A stretch of 64,000 nt of DNA from Planctomycetota bacterium (GTDB taxonomy: Bacteria; Planctomycetota; Phycisphaerae; Sedimentisphaerales; Anaerobacaceae): positions 17,909 to 81,908 of the forward strand of contig JADFMM010000003.1 in assembly GCA_022563885.1 (NCBI GenBank), given 5' to 3'. The notes beneath the pieces are model-generated. The model saw nothing but the letters and a program-made list of their open reading frames with translations, made no database searches and had not been told where the DNA came from. Both the position numbers and the translations under genes were made by a program. Shown here piece by piece: positions 52,568 through 61,169 of the stretch; the first letter of the stretch is position 1; the number at the start of each line of letters is the position of its first letter.

Positions 52568-53098
52568 ATCAGCAATCAGCAGAGACTCAAAGTAAACGGG
52601 GGGATTCGCGTCGAATCAGTGCGTCTGATCGATGAAGAGAACAATCAAGTTGGCATTGTCGCAACACGGGAGGCCCTGAGTCGAGCGAGAGAAGTGAGCC
52701 TGGATCTTGTGGAAGTGGCGCCCACGAGTGAGCCGCCCGTTTGCCGTATCATGGACTACGGCAAGTGGCAATACCAGCAGAAGCGTAAGTTGCGGGATGC
52801 GCATAAAAAGCATCCCAAACATGCGATTTCGTTGAAGGAAATCAGGCTGAGGCCGGAAACCGATACGAATGATCTCAACATCAAACAGAAGCATGCACTC
52901 CAGTTCCTGGAAAAGGGGCATAAGGTTCAGTTCACGGTGTTCTTCCGAGGGCGTCAAATGCTCCACAAGGAGAAAGGCTATGGCCTTCTCACCAAGATTT
53001 CAGAGGATTTCCAGGAAATAGCCAAGGTGGAAAGGCCCAGCAAGATGACCGGCCGGCGGATGACGCTGCTGCTGGTTCCCAAGCAGGCGCTCAAGTAA
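52568..53098 (+). CDS. infC: Translation initiation factor IF-3, ATC start
   Basis: A 176-residue IF3. The conserved N-terminus (I-S-N-Q-Q-R-L-K-V-N-G-G-I-R-V-E) is encoded from ATC 52568; no ATG, GTG or TTG exists in frame between this and the stop at 52544, and AGGTGG lies six bases upstream. An internal GTG at 52619 would delete conserved residues. The two domains follow: LDLVEVAPTSEPPVCRIMDY with GKWQYQQKRK, and IKQKHALQFLEKGHKVQFTV. Rare start codons on infC let IF3 repress its own translation. Precedes rpmI-rplT. Confidence 0.93.
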   Translation: MSNQQRLKVNGGIRVESVRLIDEENNQVGIVATREALSRAREVSLDLVEVAPTSEPPVCRIMDYGKWQYQQKRKLRDAHKKHPKHAISLKEIRLRPETDTNDLNIKQKHALQFLEKGHKVQFTVFFRGRQMLHKEKGYGLLTKISEDFQEIAKVERPSKMTGRRMTLLLVPKQALK

Positions 53099-53588
53099 CG
53101 CTGCGCCGCTTGGCACCGCCTAGGGAAGATCCAAGAAGCGAGGCATGCGACTACGGACGTCGCCACCATCGGCGATGGCTTGGTTCAAGAAGGATGCATG
53201 ATCCTGACCCGAGCCCCGGCGGGTAGGCTACTGGACTTCCAAGACTCGCGATGGGACGGCAGGGACGGCCCACCGGGAGTGGGTCTACCCCAGGGGAGAG
53301 CAAAAAAAAGCTTTCCTCGTTCAAAATCGTTCTCGCATAGGTGCCAGTCCGTGTACCTTATCCTCGTGGTCGTAGTCAGCGCAGCGGTTGTCGTAATCGA
53401 TACCCCCAATTGCCCCAATTCACTGTTTCGATTCGATTACGGTCACGACAACGACCGGGAATGTGACCCGGACAATGAACCAGGCAAAAATCTTTCCTAC
53501 GCCATTGACTCATGAGTGTAGGTAGCGTATGGTACTCACTTTACCCATTGGACTGGACTACGAAAACATCTTATCGGATCGAGTTGCT
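53099..53588. other. Long leader-like gap between infC and rpmI
   Basis: About 490 bases, unusual inside an infC-rpmI-rplT operon. 53368-53456 forms a long interrupted hairpin (GGTCGT…GTAATCGA against TCGATTAC…ACGACAACGACC). This may be a ribosomal protein L20 leader or an internal promoter region; I see no protein-like frame with a start signal. Confidence 0.45.
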
Positions 53589-53783
53589 ATGCCAAAACAG
53601 AAAACGCATAAGGGCATTCGCAAGCGGGTGAAAGTTACCGCTAGCGGCAAGATTAAGCATCGACGCACCGGTGGGGGGCATCTGTTGAGTCACAAAAGCT
53701 CCAAGCAACGCCGGAGCATTAATAAGACGACGGTGATGCACTCCTCAACCGTTGCGACCTCTCTCGTTAAGTTGGGAAAGTAG
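53589..53783 (+). CDS. rpmI: Ribosomal protein bL35
   Basis: A 64-residue basic protein from ATG 53589: MPKQKTHKGIRKRVKVTASG, KIKHRRTGGGHLLSHKSSKQ and the C-terminal VATSLVKLGK. Length and motifs are normal for bL35. Located between infC and rplT in the usual order; the open frame upstream of this ATG is not protein-like. Confidence 0.95.
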   Translation: MPKQKTHKGIRKRVKVTASGKIKHRRTGGGHLLSHKSSKQRRSINKTTVMHSSTVATSLVKLGK

Positions 53784-53936
53784 CCGAACGTCGGACCGGA
53801 CGACTCGGCTAGATCGAACAGACGCTTTCGTATGACCCATTTGAAACGCTCATCCAGCAAGGGCTTGCTTCTCGGCTTCTCGTCAGCTGCCGCCAGCATA
53901 GCCGGATGAGCCACCTCGTTTTGAAGGAAAGCTGAT

Positions 53937-54290
53937 ATGCCAAGAGTAAGAAAAGGCGCGGCTCGGCGCCAAGCCAACAAACGCATTCTCAAGTCCGCCA
54001 AGGGGTATCGAGGGGCTGCCGGCAGCCTGATACGGCTTGCCAAAGAGGCGTGTGTTCGCGCAGATGCCAATGCCTTCACCGACCGAAAACGCAAGAAACG
54101 TGATTTTCGCGGTCTTTGGATCATTCGCTTGAACGCCGCCTGTAAACAGCGAGGCATGCGCTATAGTGAATTCATCAATGGCTGCAAGAAGGCGAATATT
54201 AGCCTCAATCGCAAGGTTTTGAGTGAGATTGCGATTGCCGACTCCGCTGGATTCGATGTGATCGTGGGCGCCGCCCGCGCCGCACTGTAG
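53937..54290 (+). CDS. rplT: Ribosomal protein bL20
   Basis: A 117-residue protein of normal length: MPRVRKGAARRQANKRILKS, KGYRGAAGSLIRLAKEA, YRDRK-like DRKRKKRDFRGLWIIRLNAA and MRYSEFINGCKKANISLNRK. It nucleates 50S assembly and in many bacteria represses its own operon. TTGAAGGA precedes the start. A 153-base gap separates it from rpmI. Confidence 0.96.
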   Translation: MPRVRKGAARRQANKRILKSAKGYRGAAGSLIRLAKEACVRADANAFTDRKRKKRDFRGLWIIRLNAACKQRGMRYSEFINGCKKANISLNRKVLSEIAIADSAGFDVIVGAARAAL

Positions 54291-54340
54291 GCTTCACGTT
54301 TCGCACGCTGCATCGTACTCACTAGGACGTCCCCTCTCAA

Positions 54341-55327
54341 ATGCTCGATCAGTTTCATCAGGTCCAAGAGCAAGCACTCGCCGAGTTGGCGGAGGTCAAG
54401 GACGCGGTTCAACTGGAAACGTTTCGCGTCAAATACCTCGGGCGCAAGGGTCGAGTCATTGACATGCTGAGTCAGATCGGCAAACTCCCCCAAGAGGAGA
54501 AGCCGCGTGCGGGTCAGCTTGCCAACCAAATCAAGGGTCGCCTTGCTCAGGCATTCGAGGATCACAAGGCGAGCTTGGACCAGCCGCGTCCCTGCGGGCC
54601 GAGCCTGGATGTGACCCTGCCCGGTAGAAAGCGTGTGGTGGGCAAGCCGCACGTGATCAGTCAGACGATCGCCGAGCTGCTGGAGATTTTTGGACGCATG
54701 GGGTTTGGTGTTGCCTACGGGCCGGAAGTTGAAGACGAATGGCACAATTTTGTGGCCCTGAACATTGGCCCTGAACATCCGGCACGAGACCCGCTGGACA
54801 ACTTCTACATCGACGACCAAACCCTGTTGCGGAGTCAAACCTCCACCATCCAAATTCGTGTGATGGAGACGACCCGCCCGCCCATCCGTGTGGTGGCCCC
54901 GGGACGCGTCTACCGCCCGGACACCGTCGATGCCACGCACATGTATATGTTCCACCAGTTGGAGGCCCTGGTCGTCGACGAGGGGGTGACCATGGTGGAT
55001 CTTAAGACCACGGTGGATCAGTTCATTCACACCTTCTTCGGTCGAGATACCGCTTGGCGTTTCCGGCCCAGTTTTTTTCCCTTCACAGAGCCGAGCGCCG
55101 AGATAGACCTGCTGCTCACCGACAAGCAGGGCAATAGCAAATGGATTGAAATGGGCGGCTGCGGCATGGTAGATCCCAATGTCTTCGATGCGGTGGGCAT
55201 TGACAGCGAGCGCTACACGGGGTGGGCCTTCGGTTTGGGGGTAGAGCGATTGGCCATGCGCAGGCATGGGATTACCGACATCCGCCTGTTGGTCGAGAAC
55301 GATCTTCGTTTTCTTAACCAGTTCTGA
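54341..55327 (+). CDS. pheS: Phenylalanine-tRNA ligase alpha subunit
   Basis: A 328-residue PheS. N-terminal coiled-coil (residues 1-85, FRVKYLGRKGRVIDMLSQIG) and class II catalytic domain with VEDEWHNFVALNIGPEHPAR, RSQTSTIQIRVMETTRPP, VYRPDTVDATHMYMFHQLEA, FRPSFFPFTEPSAEID and GWAFGLGVERLAMRRHGITD. It needs the beta subunit PheT to work, but pheT does not follow: a family B repeat and the opposing tilS gene come next. Confidence 0.96.
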   Translation: MLDQFHQVQEQALAELAEVKDAVQLETFRVKYLGRKGRVIDMLSQIGKLPQEEKPRAGQLANQIKGRLAQAFEDHKASLDQPRPCGPSLDVTLPGRKRVVGKPHVISQTIAELLEIFGRMGFGVAYGPEVEDEWHNFVALNIGPEHPARDPLDNFYIDDQTLLRSQTSTIQIRVMETTRPPIRVVAPGRVYRPDTVDATHMYMFHQLEALVVDEGVTMVDLKTTVDQFIHTFFGRDTAWRFRPSFFPFTEPSAEIDLLLTDKQGNSKWIEMGGCGMVDPNVFDAVGIDSERYTGWAFGLGVERLAMRRHGITDIRLLVENDLRFLNQF

Positions 55328-55338
55328 TTCCACCCTAA

Positions 55339-55497
55339 GCTTTGTCGGAAAACTCCGTCGTCGGCCCGAGAGCGAGCCATTTTTTCTCCTGGCAAAGACG
55401 GCGAAGCAGGCGATGTTTGTTCTATCGTCGATGCAGCCGGATGCGGCCAGGCGGAAAAAGGGCCGCTCGAAGCCAGATCGAGTTTTCCGACACAGCC
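55339..55497 (+). repeat. Dispersed repeat family B, copy 3
   Basis: Ends GCTTTGTCGGAAAACTC and GAGTTTTCCGACACAGC pair over 16 of 17 positions. Interior has CGAGAGCGAGCC, GGCAAAGACGGCGAAGCAGG and ATCGTCGATGCAGCC blocks shared with copies 1 and 2. It occupies the gap between the pheS stop (55327) and the opposing tilS stop (55497-55499). Confidence 0.85.
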
Positions 55498-56936
55498 TAA
55501 GAGTTCGCGTCCGTGCTCTGTATCTCTATGCGGGCGAGCTGACGTGTCGTTTTCGTGATTCGAACGTGGTGGCTCAGGCGGACCGGCCAGACCCACACGA
55601 TCGAGGTCGCGTCACATACCACCAGAATGTCTTGATGAGATCGCAGGCCTCGTTTCTGCTTGGTAAGAAACTTTCCCAGTCTTGCGGGCGAGTTTCTGCC
55701 CAACGGACGGAAACGGTCTCCCGATCGACGCCGACGTAGCGAGAGGGGTAGCGCGAGGATGTCCCCATTGAGGACCTCGACGCAGCGGTCCTGGGCTGCC
55801 CGTTGCAGCGCCGCCTGTCCCTGTTGCGAGTCCAATAGAGAGATGCGGACCGTAATGGAGCCGATGTGTGTGATGCCGGGCCATCGGAGCGGGTGTGGCA
55901 ATGCCAGTTCCTGTTGGGCGCAGACGCCGGCGGGGCGGACAGGGACGATGGTCAGCGTCTCGCGCAAACGAGAGGCTCTTAGCTTCGCCGGCAGATTGAC
56001 CGAATGAGTCGCACGCTCATCGTCCAGCAACTCCAAGAGTCGTACGTAGTGCCCCTGAGTGAGATTTCTCTCACCGCATCCGGCCAGGTGTAGCGCTTGC
56101 CGAATAAGTTCCAGCCGTACCCAAGGCGGCCTTCCTGCCAATCGGCTAGCATCGAGATGGACCCCGCTCTCTTGGTGTGAAAGTGCCTGGGGTCTCAGCA
56201 TGCCGGCCTGTTCGCAGGTATGCTGGTGGTGCCTGCGGCAGGTCGAGGAGAGTTTGTCGAGGGCCTCCAAGAGCGGCTTTTCGGAGGTTGCCTGCAAATG
56301 GGGCAGTACTCTATGGCGAATGAAGTTTCGTCTGATCCGGCAGTCCGCATTAGTAGGGTCCTCGCGCCAGGCGATGCCCCGGGCGGTGAGAGACTGACGG
56401 ATTTCGTCGCGGGTCACACACAAGAGGGGTCGGACTATGCGGCACGCCTCCCGCCTGCGGCTAGGCCAGATGCCGGCCAGACCGCGGAACCCCGTACCTC
56501 GCGAGATTCGGTCCAGCACCGTCTCCGCGTTATCGTCCTTCTGGTGCCCGGTGGCAATGGCCGAGCAACCGTGCTCCCGGGCCAATTGGGCGCATGCATG
56601 CCACCTCAGTTCTCGCGCGGCCGTCTCGATCGAGAGTCTGTTTTTCCGGGCCAACGCTTGCACTGGCAGGGTTCTCACGATCGAGCGAATCGAGAGTTTC
56701 TCCGCCTGCTGCCGCACAAATGCTTGATCCTGGTCCGCAGCCTCGCCTCTCAGTTGGTGATTGAAATGGACACAGAGGCAATCTGCCAGCAGCCCCAGGC
56801 GGCGCAGGTCTCGCGCCATGTACAATAGGGCCATCGAATCGGCGCCGCCAGAGACGCATAGCAGCCAGGAATCTCGATCCTCAAGCAGACCCTGCTCTCG
56901 GACGAAATCGATCACATGGTCTTGGAGGGTATCCAT
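55497..56936 (-). CDS. tilS: tRNA(Ile)-lysidine synthase
   Basis: A 479-residue TilS. The PP-loop LLCVSGGADSMALLYMARDL is near the N-terminus; HFNHQLRGEAADQDQAFVRQ and ATGHQKDDNAETVLDRISRG are the following family blocks; NADCRIRRNFIRHRVLPHL matches the R-N-x-I-R-x-x-x-L-P motif, and the C-terminal TilS domain has RRRSGDRFRPLGRNSPARLG and KFLTKQKR. It converts C34 of tRNA-Ile(CAU) to lysidine so that it reads AUA. Its stop touches the repeat behind pheS. Confidence 0.94.
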   Translation of the reverse strand: MDTLQDHVIDFVREQGLLEDRDSWLLCVSGGADSMALLYMARDLRRLGLLADCLCVHFNHQLRGEAADQDQAFVRQQAEKLSIRSIVRTLPVQALARKNRLSIETAARELRWHACAQLAREHGCSAIATGHQKDDNAETVLDRISRGTGFRGLAGIWPSRRREACRIVRPLLCVTRDEIRQSLTARGIAWREDPTNADCRIRRNFIRHRVLPHLQATSEKPLLEALDKLSSTCRRHHQHTCEQAGMLRPQALSHQESGVHLDASRLAGRPPWVRLELIRQALHLAGCGERNLTQGHYVRLLELLDDERATHSVNLPAKLRASRLRETLTIVPVRPAGVCAQQELALPHPLRWPGITHIGSITVRISLLDSQQGQAALQRAAQDRCVEVLNGDILALPLSLRRRRSGDRFRPLGRNSPARLGKFLTKQKRGLRSHQDILVVCDATSIVWVWPVRLSHHVRITKTTRQLARIEIQSTDANS

Positions 56937-56963
56937 ATCACATAGAGGCTGAATAGGAGCTAC

Positions 56964-56995
56964 GAAAAAAGGGCCTGATCGATGTCAGGCCCTTT
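56964..56995 (-). terminator. Rho-independent terminator of the lipoprotein gene
   Basis: On the minus strand AAGGGCCTGA and TCAGGCCCTT form a perfect 10-bp stem around CATCGA, followed by a T run (A run at 56965-56970 on the plus strand). It lies 34 bases after the stop of the lipoprotein gene and upstream of tilS. Confidence 0.88.
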
Positions 56996-57028
56996 GGTTT
57001 AGTGAACTTGTGTTGAGCTTCAATGTGC

Positions 57029-57835
57029 TTAGAAGTCCCCTGGGACACCCGTCTTGGTGAGCACTTTGACTCGCTGGGTCCCATGTTTTTTCCATTCGGT
57101 CCAACGCAGGCCCTCCGTGCCCGCTATCGCTTCCTGATAGAGGTCAACCGCCTCATCCTTGCGGTCCAGACGCTTGTCTAGGAGATAGGCCGCCTTAAAG
57201 CGGGCCGGAAAGGACGTAGCGATGTTGCTGTCCCACTGGTAGGCCCGTTTGTAGTACATCAGAGCGGTCTCATAATCCTTGCGGTGTTCGTGGATATAGC
57301 CTGCTTGGAAGGCGGCCTTGCCGATCTTGTTGCTGGTAGGGTAGCGATGGATCACCCTACTGTACTTATCCAGTGCCAGCTGGAGCGTGTTTTCGCTGCG
57401 GACAATGGGAATACGAATGGGGCCTACGATTAGGCCACTTTCCCGCTGGAGTAGTTCAGCATCCATGTACAGGGCATCCGCCTCGGGAATCGACGCCTTG
57501 GCGCTCAGGTCCGCAGAGGGAATCACATCGCCCACATACTTGTATTTAGGTGTCTTTCTCAGTCCGCTCATCTCCTTCCGTGTCCATTCGAGCTTGCGGC
57601 GGTCGCCCGTCCTCGCGTAAAGATCGGAGAGCGCTTGAAGACCTTGATGGTATTCTTGCCGGTTGAGGGCCACATGTTCGGCCAGGCTGATCTCATCCAT
57701 GGTATCCGGGCCGTACACGGTCGGAGTGAGGACCGGGGAACCCGGCGGGTAGAGATACCCTCCCCCGGATCCGCACCCTCCGCAAGCACCTATCAGTAGG
57801 AATGAAGCAGTGAGTTGTATCGCCATCCTAGCCAC
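57029..57835 (-). CDS. Lipoprotein with TPR-like repeats
   Basis: A 268-residue protein starting at GTG 57835, five bases after AAAGGAGG. The N-terminal signal TASFLLIGACGGCGSGGG contains a lipobox-like L-I-G-A-C, so it is probably lipidated. The mature part has TPR-like helix pairs (LALDKYSRVIHRYPTSNKIG, YETALMYYKRAYQWDSNIAT, LDRKDEAVDLYQEAIAG), similar to BamD/YbgF-type assembly lipoproteins, but no specific family can be named. Monocistronic with its own terminator. Confidence 0.75.
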   Translation of the reverse strand: MARMAIQLTASFLLIGACGGCGSGGGYLYPPGSPVLTPTVYGPDTMDEISLAEHVALNRQEYHQGLQALSDLYARTGDRRKLEWTRKEMSGLRKTPKYKYVGDVIPSADLSAKASIPEADALYMDAELLQRESGLIVGPIRIPIVRSENTLQLALDKYSRVIHRYPTSNKIGKAAFQAGYIHEHRKDYETALMYYKRAYQWDSNIATSFPARFKAAYLLDKRLDRKDEAVDLYQEAIAGTEGLRWTEWKKHGTQRVKVLTKTGVPGDF

Positions 57836-58400
57836 CGTGGCCTCCTTTCAATCGACTCTCAAACGGCACGATCATGTCGGATGTCAGGATCGGAGATCTA
57901 TGCGCAGTTCGCAGAGTATCATCTCTTTGTTTCAGTTAATAGTACACCGGCACATACTCTATTTACCCGCCGTCGTCAAGCAAAAAGAGCCGCAATCGCT
58001 GCCGGGGGCTGCCATGTTCACCGGGGTATCACTGACTCTCGCTGAATGAGATGGCGTTTCTGACACAACCTGGGACTTCCCCGGGTCGGGGACCGGAATC
58101 TCTGACTGTTCCCCTCTTGGTTCCAGAGAATTCGGAGGGCTTGGCTTTGGCAGAGACCGATCCAGGCCCGCGGTCTTGGCCCGTGATCCCACCGGATTCG
58201 GCAGAGGGTTGGATCTGTGGGTCTGTTTGCCTCCTTCGAAATGCCTTGACGCTCGCCAAGCTAGCAGCTAGCTTACGGCCTTTGTCTTGATGCTTTGACT
58301 GTTAGGGTAGGTTCTAGTAGGGGAACTGTCCCACTTGAGGGTGATGAAAGATCTTCGGTGCCGCTACACAGGAGATTATTCCGAGTTGGGATCGTGGACC
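57836..58400. other. Intergenic region between divergent genes
   Basis: 565 bases between the lipoprotein and amidohydrolase starts. It contains a promoter overlapped by a palindrome (58246-58274). A short TTTCTGACACAACCT at about 58050-58064 resembles a family B end but is too short to call. No gene recognised. Confidence 0.45.
58246..58274 (+). promoter_or_regulatory. Candidate promoter overlapped by palindromic operator
   Basis: TTGACG at 58246-58251, 17-base spacer and TAGCTT at 58269-58274. A perfect inverted repeat AAGCTAGC-A-GCTAGCTT covers 58258-58274, spanning the spacer and the -10 element, the usual place for a repressor site. It would control the amidohydrolase and transporter genes. 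Confidence 0.4.
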
Positions 58401-59249
58401 ATGATTGTTGATTGCCATACGCACCTCGATTTGCTGCAGTCGGAACCCGATGTTGGGGGCCATTTGGCCGCCGCAGATCGGGTGGACGTCTGCATTGTGC
58501 TCGCCTGTCCCAACGATGACAGGACGCTCTCCAATGAGAAGACGGCACAGTATGTTTCAGATCATGTCAACAAAATGGTGGGATTTGCAGTCGTGGAACC
58601 GACGCGGGACACACTGGATGACGCCGCTTTGGCGACGCTGACGCAGGAGCTTCATTTTAGCGGATTTGTTGCTTATTGTTCGTCAAGTGGATTCCACCCG
58701 ACCCATAGTAAGGCCATGCATTTCTATGCCGCCCTGGAGGAGTTAGGGGCGCCGCTGTTTTTCCACAACGGTGACCTGGATGTGAGTAGTGACGGTATTC
58801 TGGCCTATGCGCAGCCCTACCTCCTGGACGAGGTTGCCCGGACCTTTCCGGATTTGAAGATGATCATTGGCTGCATGGGCGTCCCCTTTGTGGACCAGAC
58901 ACTGGCCGTGATAGCGCGTCATGAGAATGTCTACGCCGATTTGACGATCCGCCCCAGCAATGTGTGGCAAACCTACAACATGGTCGTTGCTGCCCATGAG
59001 CAGGGGGTGATGGATCGGCTGGTTTTTGGCAGTGGCTATCCCTCGGGCAATGTAGAGGCCTGTATCGAAGCGTTGCTGGGATTCAATACCCTGCTAGGCG
59101 GAACGAATCTTCCGACGGTTCCGCGTGGTAGCATCCGCAACGTTGTCGAACGTAATTCACTGGAACTGCTAGGCGTAGCACATAGTCCTATCGAATCGGG
59201 CGCGGCACGATCGCAGAAAGACGCTATCCTGGAGAATCAGGGTCGATAG
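58401..59249 (+). CDS. Amidohydrolase-family (TIM-barrel) metal-dependent hydrolase
   Basis: A 282-residue protein, start placed at ATG 58401 directly before the metal motif MIVDCHTHLD; an ATG at 58344 would add 19 residues. D-x-H-x-H binds the metal, APLFFHNGDLDV and LKMIIGCMGVPFVDQTLAVI give further barrel strands, and VFGSGYPSGNVEA carries the last conserved region, though the usual aspartate there (G-S-D-x-P) is replaced by glycine. ACMSD/amidohydrolase-2 type enzymes hydrolyse or decarboxylate small molecules; substrate unknown. The NSS transporter starts 28 bases later. Confidence 0.82.
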   Translation: MIVDCHTHLDLLQSEPDVGGHLAAADRVDVCIVLACPNDDRTLSNEKTAQYVSDHVNKMVGFAVVEPTRDTLDDAALATLTQELHFSGFVAYCSSSGFHPTHSKAMHFYAALEELGAPLFFHNGDLDVSSDGILAYAQPYLLDEVARTFPDLKMIIGCMGVPFVDQTLAVIARHENVYADLTIRPSNVWQTYNMVVAAHEQGVMDRLVFGSGYPSGNVEACIEALLGFNTLLGGTNLPTVPRGSIRNVVERNSLELLGVAHSPIESGAARSQKDAILENQGR

Positions 59250-59277
59250 ATTGTCCAAAGGGGAGTGCAAGGAAGCA

Positions 59278-60822
59278 ATGGGGCAAAGAAGCAAGTGGGG
59301 CACAAACCGAGGATTCTTGCTGGCGGCGATTGGTTCGGCCGTCGGACTCGGTAACATCTGGCGCTTCCCCTATGTGGCCTACGAGAATGGCGGGGGCGCA
59401 TTTCTCTTACCCTACTTCGTGGCGCTCCTCACGGCGGGTATTCCCATCCTCATGCTCGAATTCGCGCTGGGTCATCAACATGAGGCGTCCGCTCCCAAGG
59501 TTTTCCGCATGATTGATCCCAAGTGGGAGTGGCTGGGGTGGTGGTCGGTGATTTTTGTGATGTTCGGCATCGAGTTGTACTACATTGTCATCATCGGATG
59601 GTGTGGCAACTACATGGTGTTCTCGGCCTTTGAAAGTTGGAAGGAGATGGGTCCCGATGCCTTCTTTTTTGAGGAGTTCTTGGGGAGGTCTGAAGCCTCC
59701 GAGGATGGCAGCGTCAGTGCCGTTTGGAACATCGGGACGATGCGGTGGCGGATCGTCATTGCCGTCGCGATCGTATGGTTTGTGAACTGGACTATTACCT
59801 ACCGCGGCGTGCAAAAAGGGATCGAGAAGGCCGTCATGATCATGATGCCAGTTTTGCTGGTCATTACTGTCTTAATCACTGTATGGGCACTCTTTTTGGA
59901 AGGGGCCAAGGTCGGAATCGAACATTATGTCACACCGGATTTCAGTAGGATCACGGATCTCAAGGTCTGGATTGCGGCCTATGGTCAGATCTTCTTTTCG
60001 CTGTCTCTCGGCTTTGGCATCATGATCGCGTATTCCTCTTACCTGCCCCGCGATGCCAACATCTTCAAGAATAGTTTAATTGTAGGGTTTTCCAACAGTT
60101 TCTACGAGGTTTTCGTAGGGTTTGGCGTCTTTAGTATCCTAGGCTATATGGCAACGCAAAAGGGCGTAGGCCTCGACGAGGTCGTTACGCAAAGCCTCGG
60201 GCTCGCGTTTGTGGCCTATCCGACAGCCATCTCCCAGATGCCCTTCGGCCAATTGTTTGGCGTCCTCTTCTTCTTTCTATTGGTGATCGCTGGCATCTCC
60301 TCCTCAATCTCCATCATCGAGGCCTTCACCGCCGCGGTCATGGACAAGTTTTCTATATCCCGCAAAAAGATCATCACGACCATCTGCCTAGTCGGATTCT
60401 GCGGATCTCTGCTGTTTACGACGAATTCCGGACTCTTCTGGATTGACATCGTAGACCATTTTTTGAATCACTACGGGTTGATCACAGTGGGAATAATCGA
60501 GGCCCTGATCGTCGGTTGGCTCTACCGCACGGATCGGTTGAAGTCACACATCGTGACTAATCTGGGGCTTAGCGGCAAGGGTCACAACCTGTTCAAGTAT
60601 GTCATCCTGCAGTTGTGGCTCTATAGCGTACGATTCATTACACCGGTGGTGCTGGCCATTGCCATCGTTAACAGCCTCATCCAAGAACTGCGCACGCCCT
60701 ATGAAGGATACCCTATCTCAGGAATCCTCATTTTGGGGGTGGGCTGGGTGTTGGTCACACACCTCTTCGCTTTTGGCGTGTCCGGCCTCCCGTGGCAGAA
60801 AACACCTGAATCTGAGAGTTGA
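59278..60822 (+). CDS. Sodium-dependent transporter, NSS (SNF) family
   Basis: A 514-residue transporter from ATG 59278, with AAGGA four bases upstream. It has about twelve membrane helices in the LeuT fold; helix 1 reads GFLLAAIGSAVGLGNIWRFP, the hallmark unwound segment that binds Na+ and substrate, followed by YENGGGAFLLPYFVALLTAG. Helix 6 contains GQIFFSLSLGFGIMIAYSSY. Members import amino acids or amines with sodium. Cotranscribed with the amidohydrolase, which may process the imported compound; this link is inference. Confidence 0.93.
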   Translation: MGQRSKWGTNRGFLLAAIGSAVGLGNIWRFPYVAYENGGGAFLLPYFVALLTAGIPILMLEFALGHQHEASAPKVFRMIDPKWEWLGWWSVIFVMFGIELYYIVIIGWCGNYMVFSAFESWKEMGPDAFFFEEFLGRSEASEDGSVSAVWNIGTMRWRIVIAVAIVWFVNWTITYRGVQKGIEKAVMIMMPVLLVITVLITVWALFLEGAKVGIEHYVTPDFSRITDLKVWIAAYGQIFFSLSLGFGIMIAYSSYLPRDANIFKNSLIVGFSNSFYEVFVGFGVFSILGYMATQKGVGLDEVVTQSLGLAFVAYPTAISQMPFGQLFGVLFFFLLVIAGISSSISIIEAFTAAVMDKFSISRKKIITTICLVGFCGSLLFTTNSGLFWIDIVDHFLNHYGLITVGIIEALIVGWLYRTDRLKSHIVTNLGLSGKGHNLFKYVILQLWLYSVRFITPVVLAIAIVNSLIQELRTPYEGYPISGILILGVGWVLVTHLFAFGVSGLPWQKTPESES

Positions 60823-60853
60823 GCGCCGCTTTCGGAGGTGGGCCCATTTGGTC

Positions 60854-61123
60854 CTACGACGGTTTGAATCCCTTGACCTCTCTCCGCGTGTACTTCTCTA
60901 TGGCCTTCTCGATGTCGATATCACTTAGATTCGCCAGCGTGCAAAGCCAGGCAAGGCAATCGGCGAACTCCTCGGCCTGGTTTTCTCTATCTTGAGAGGC
61001 CAACGCACTGGAGAGTTCACCGACTTCTTCGATAAACCACATGAAATTTTTGGACAGGCCTCTCCGGCGGTCCGTTTCGTCGTAGGCATCGGAAATGAAT
61101 TGCTGGAATTCCCTGATATGCAT
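60854..61123 (-). CDS. MazG-like nucleotide pyrophosphohydrolase
   Basis: An 89-residue protein with a single MazG domain: FMWFIEEVGELSSALASQD holds E-E-x-x-E and EEFADCLAWLCTLANLSDI holds E-x2-D, the four magnesium ligands. Short MazG-like proteins hydrolyse non-canonical or stress-related NTPs. Length is normal for the minimal all-alpha NTPase form. Next to an Rrf2 regulator on the same strand. Confidence 0.88.
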   Translation of the reverse strand: MHIREFQQFISDAYDETDRRRGLSKNFMWFIEEVGELSSALASQDRENQAEEFADCLAWLCTLANLSDIDIEKAIEKYTRREVKGFKPS

Positions 61124-61169
61124 CCGTTTCTTTGCAATCTTGAGTGGGCGGGACCTTTCGGCAGTCTTC

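Noticed and set aside
53180..53515. 111-codon frame between infC and rpmI
   Set aside because: No start signal or protein pattern, and it overlaps the hairpin region.
58050..58064. Possible fourth family B end
   Set aside because: Only about 13 of 15 bases match and no body or second arm is visible.
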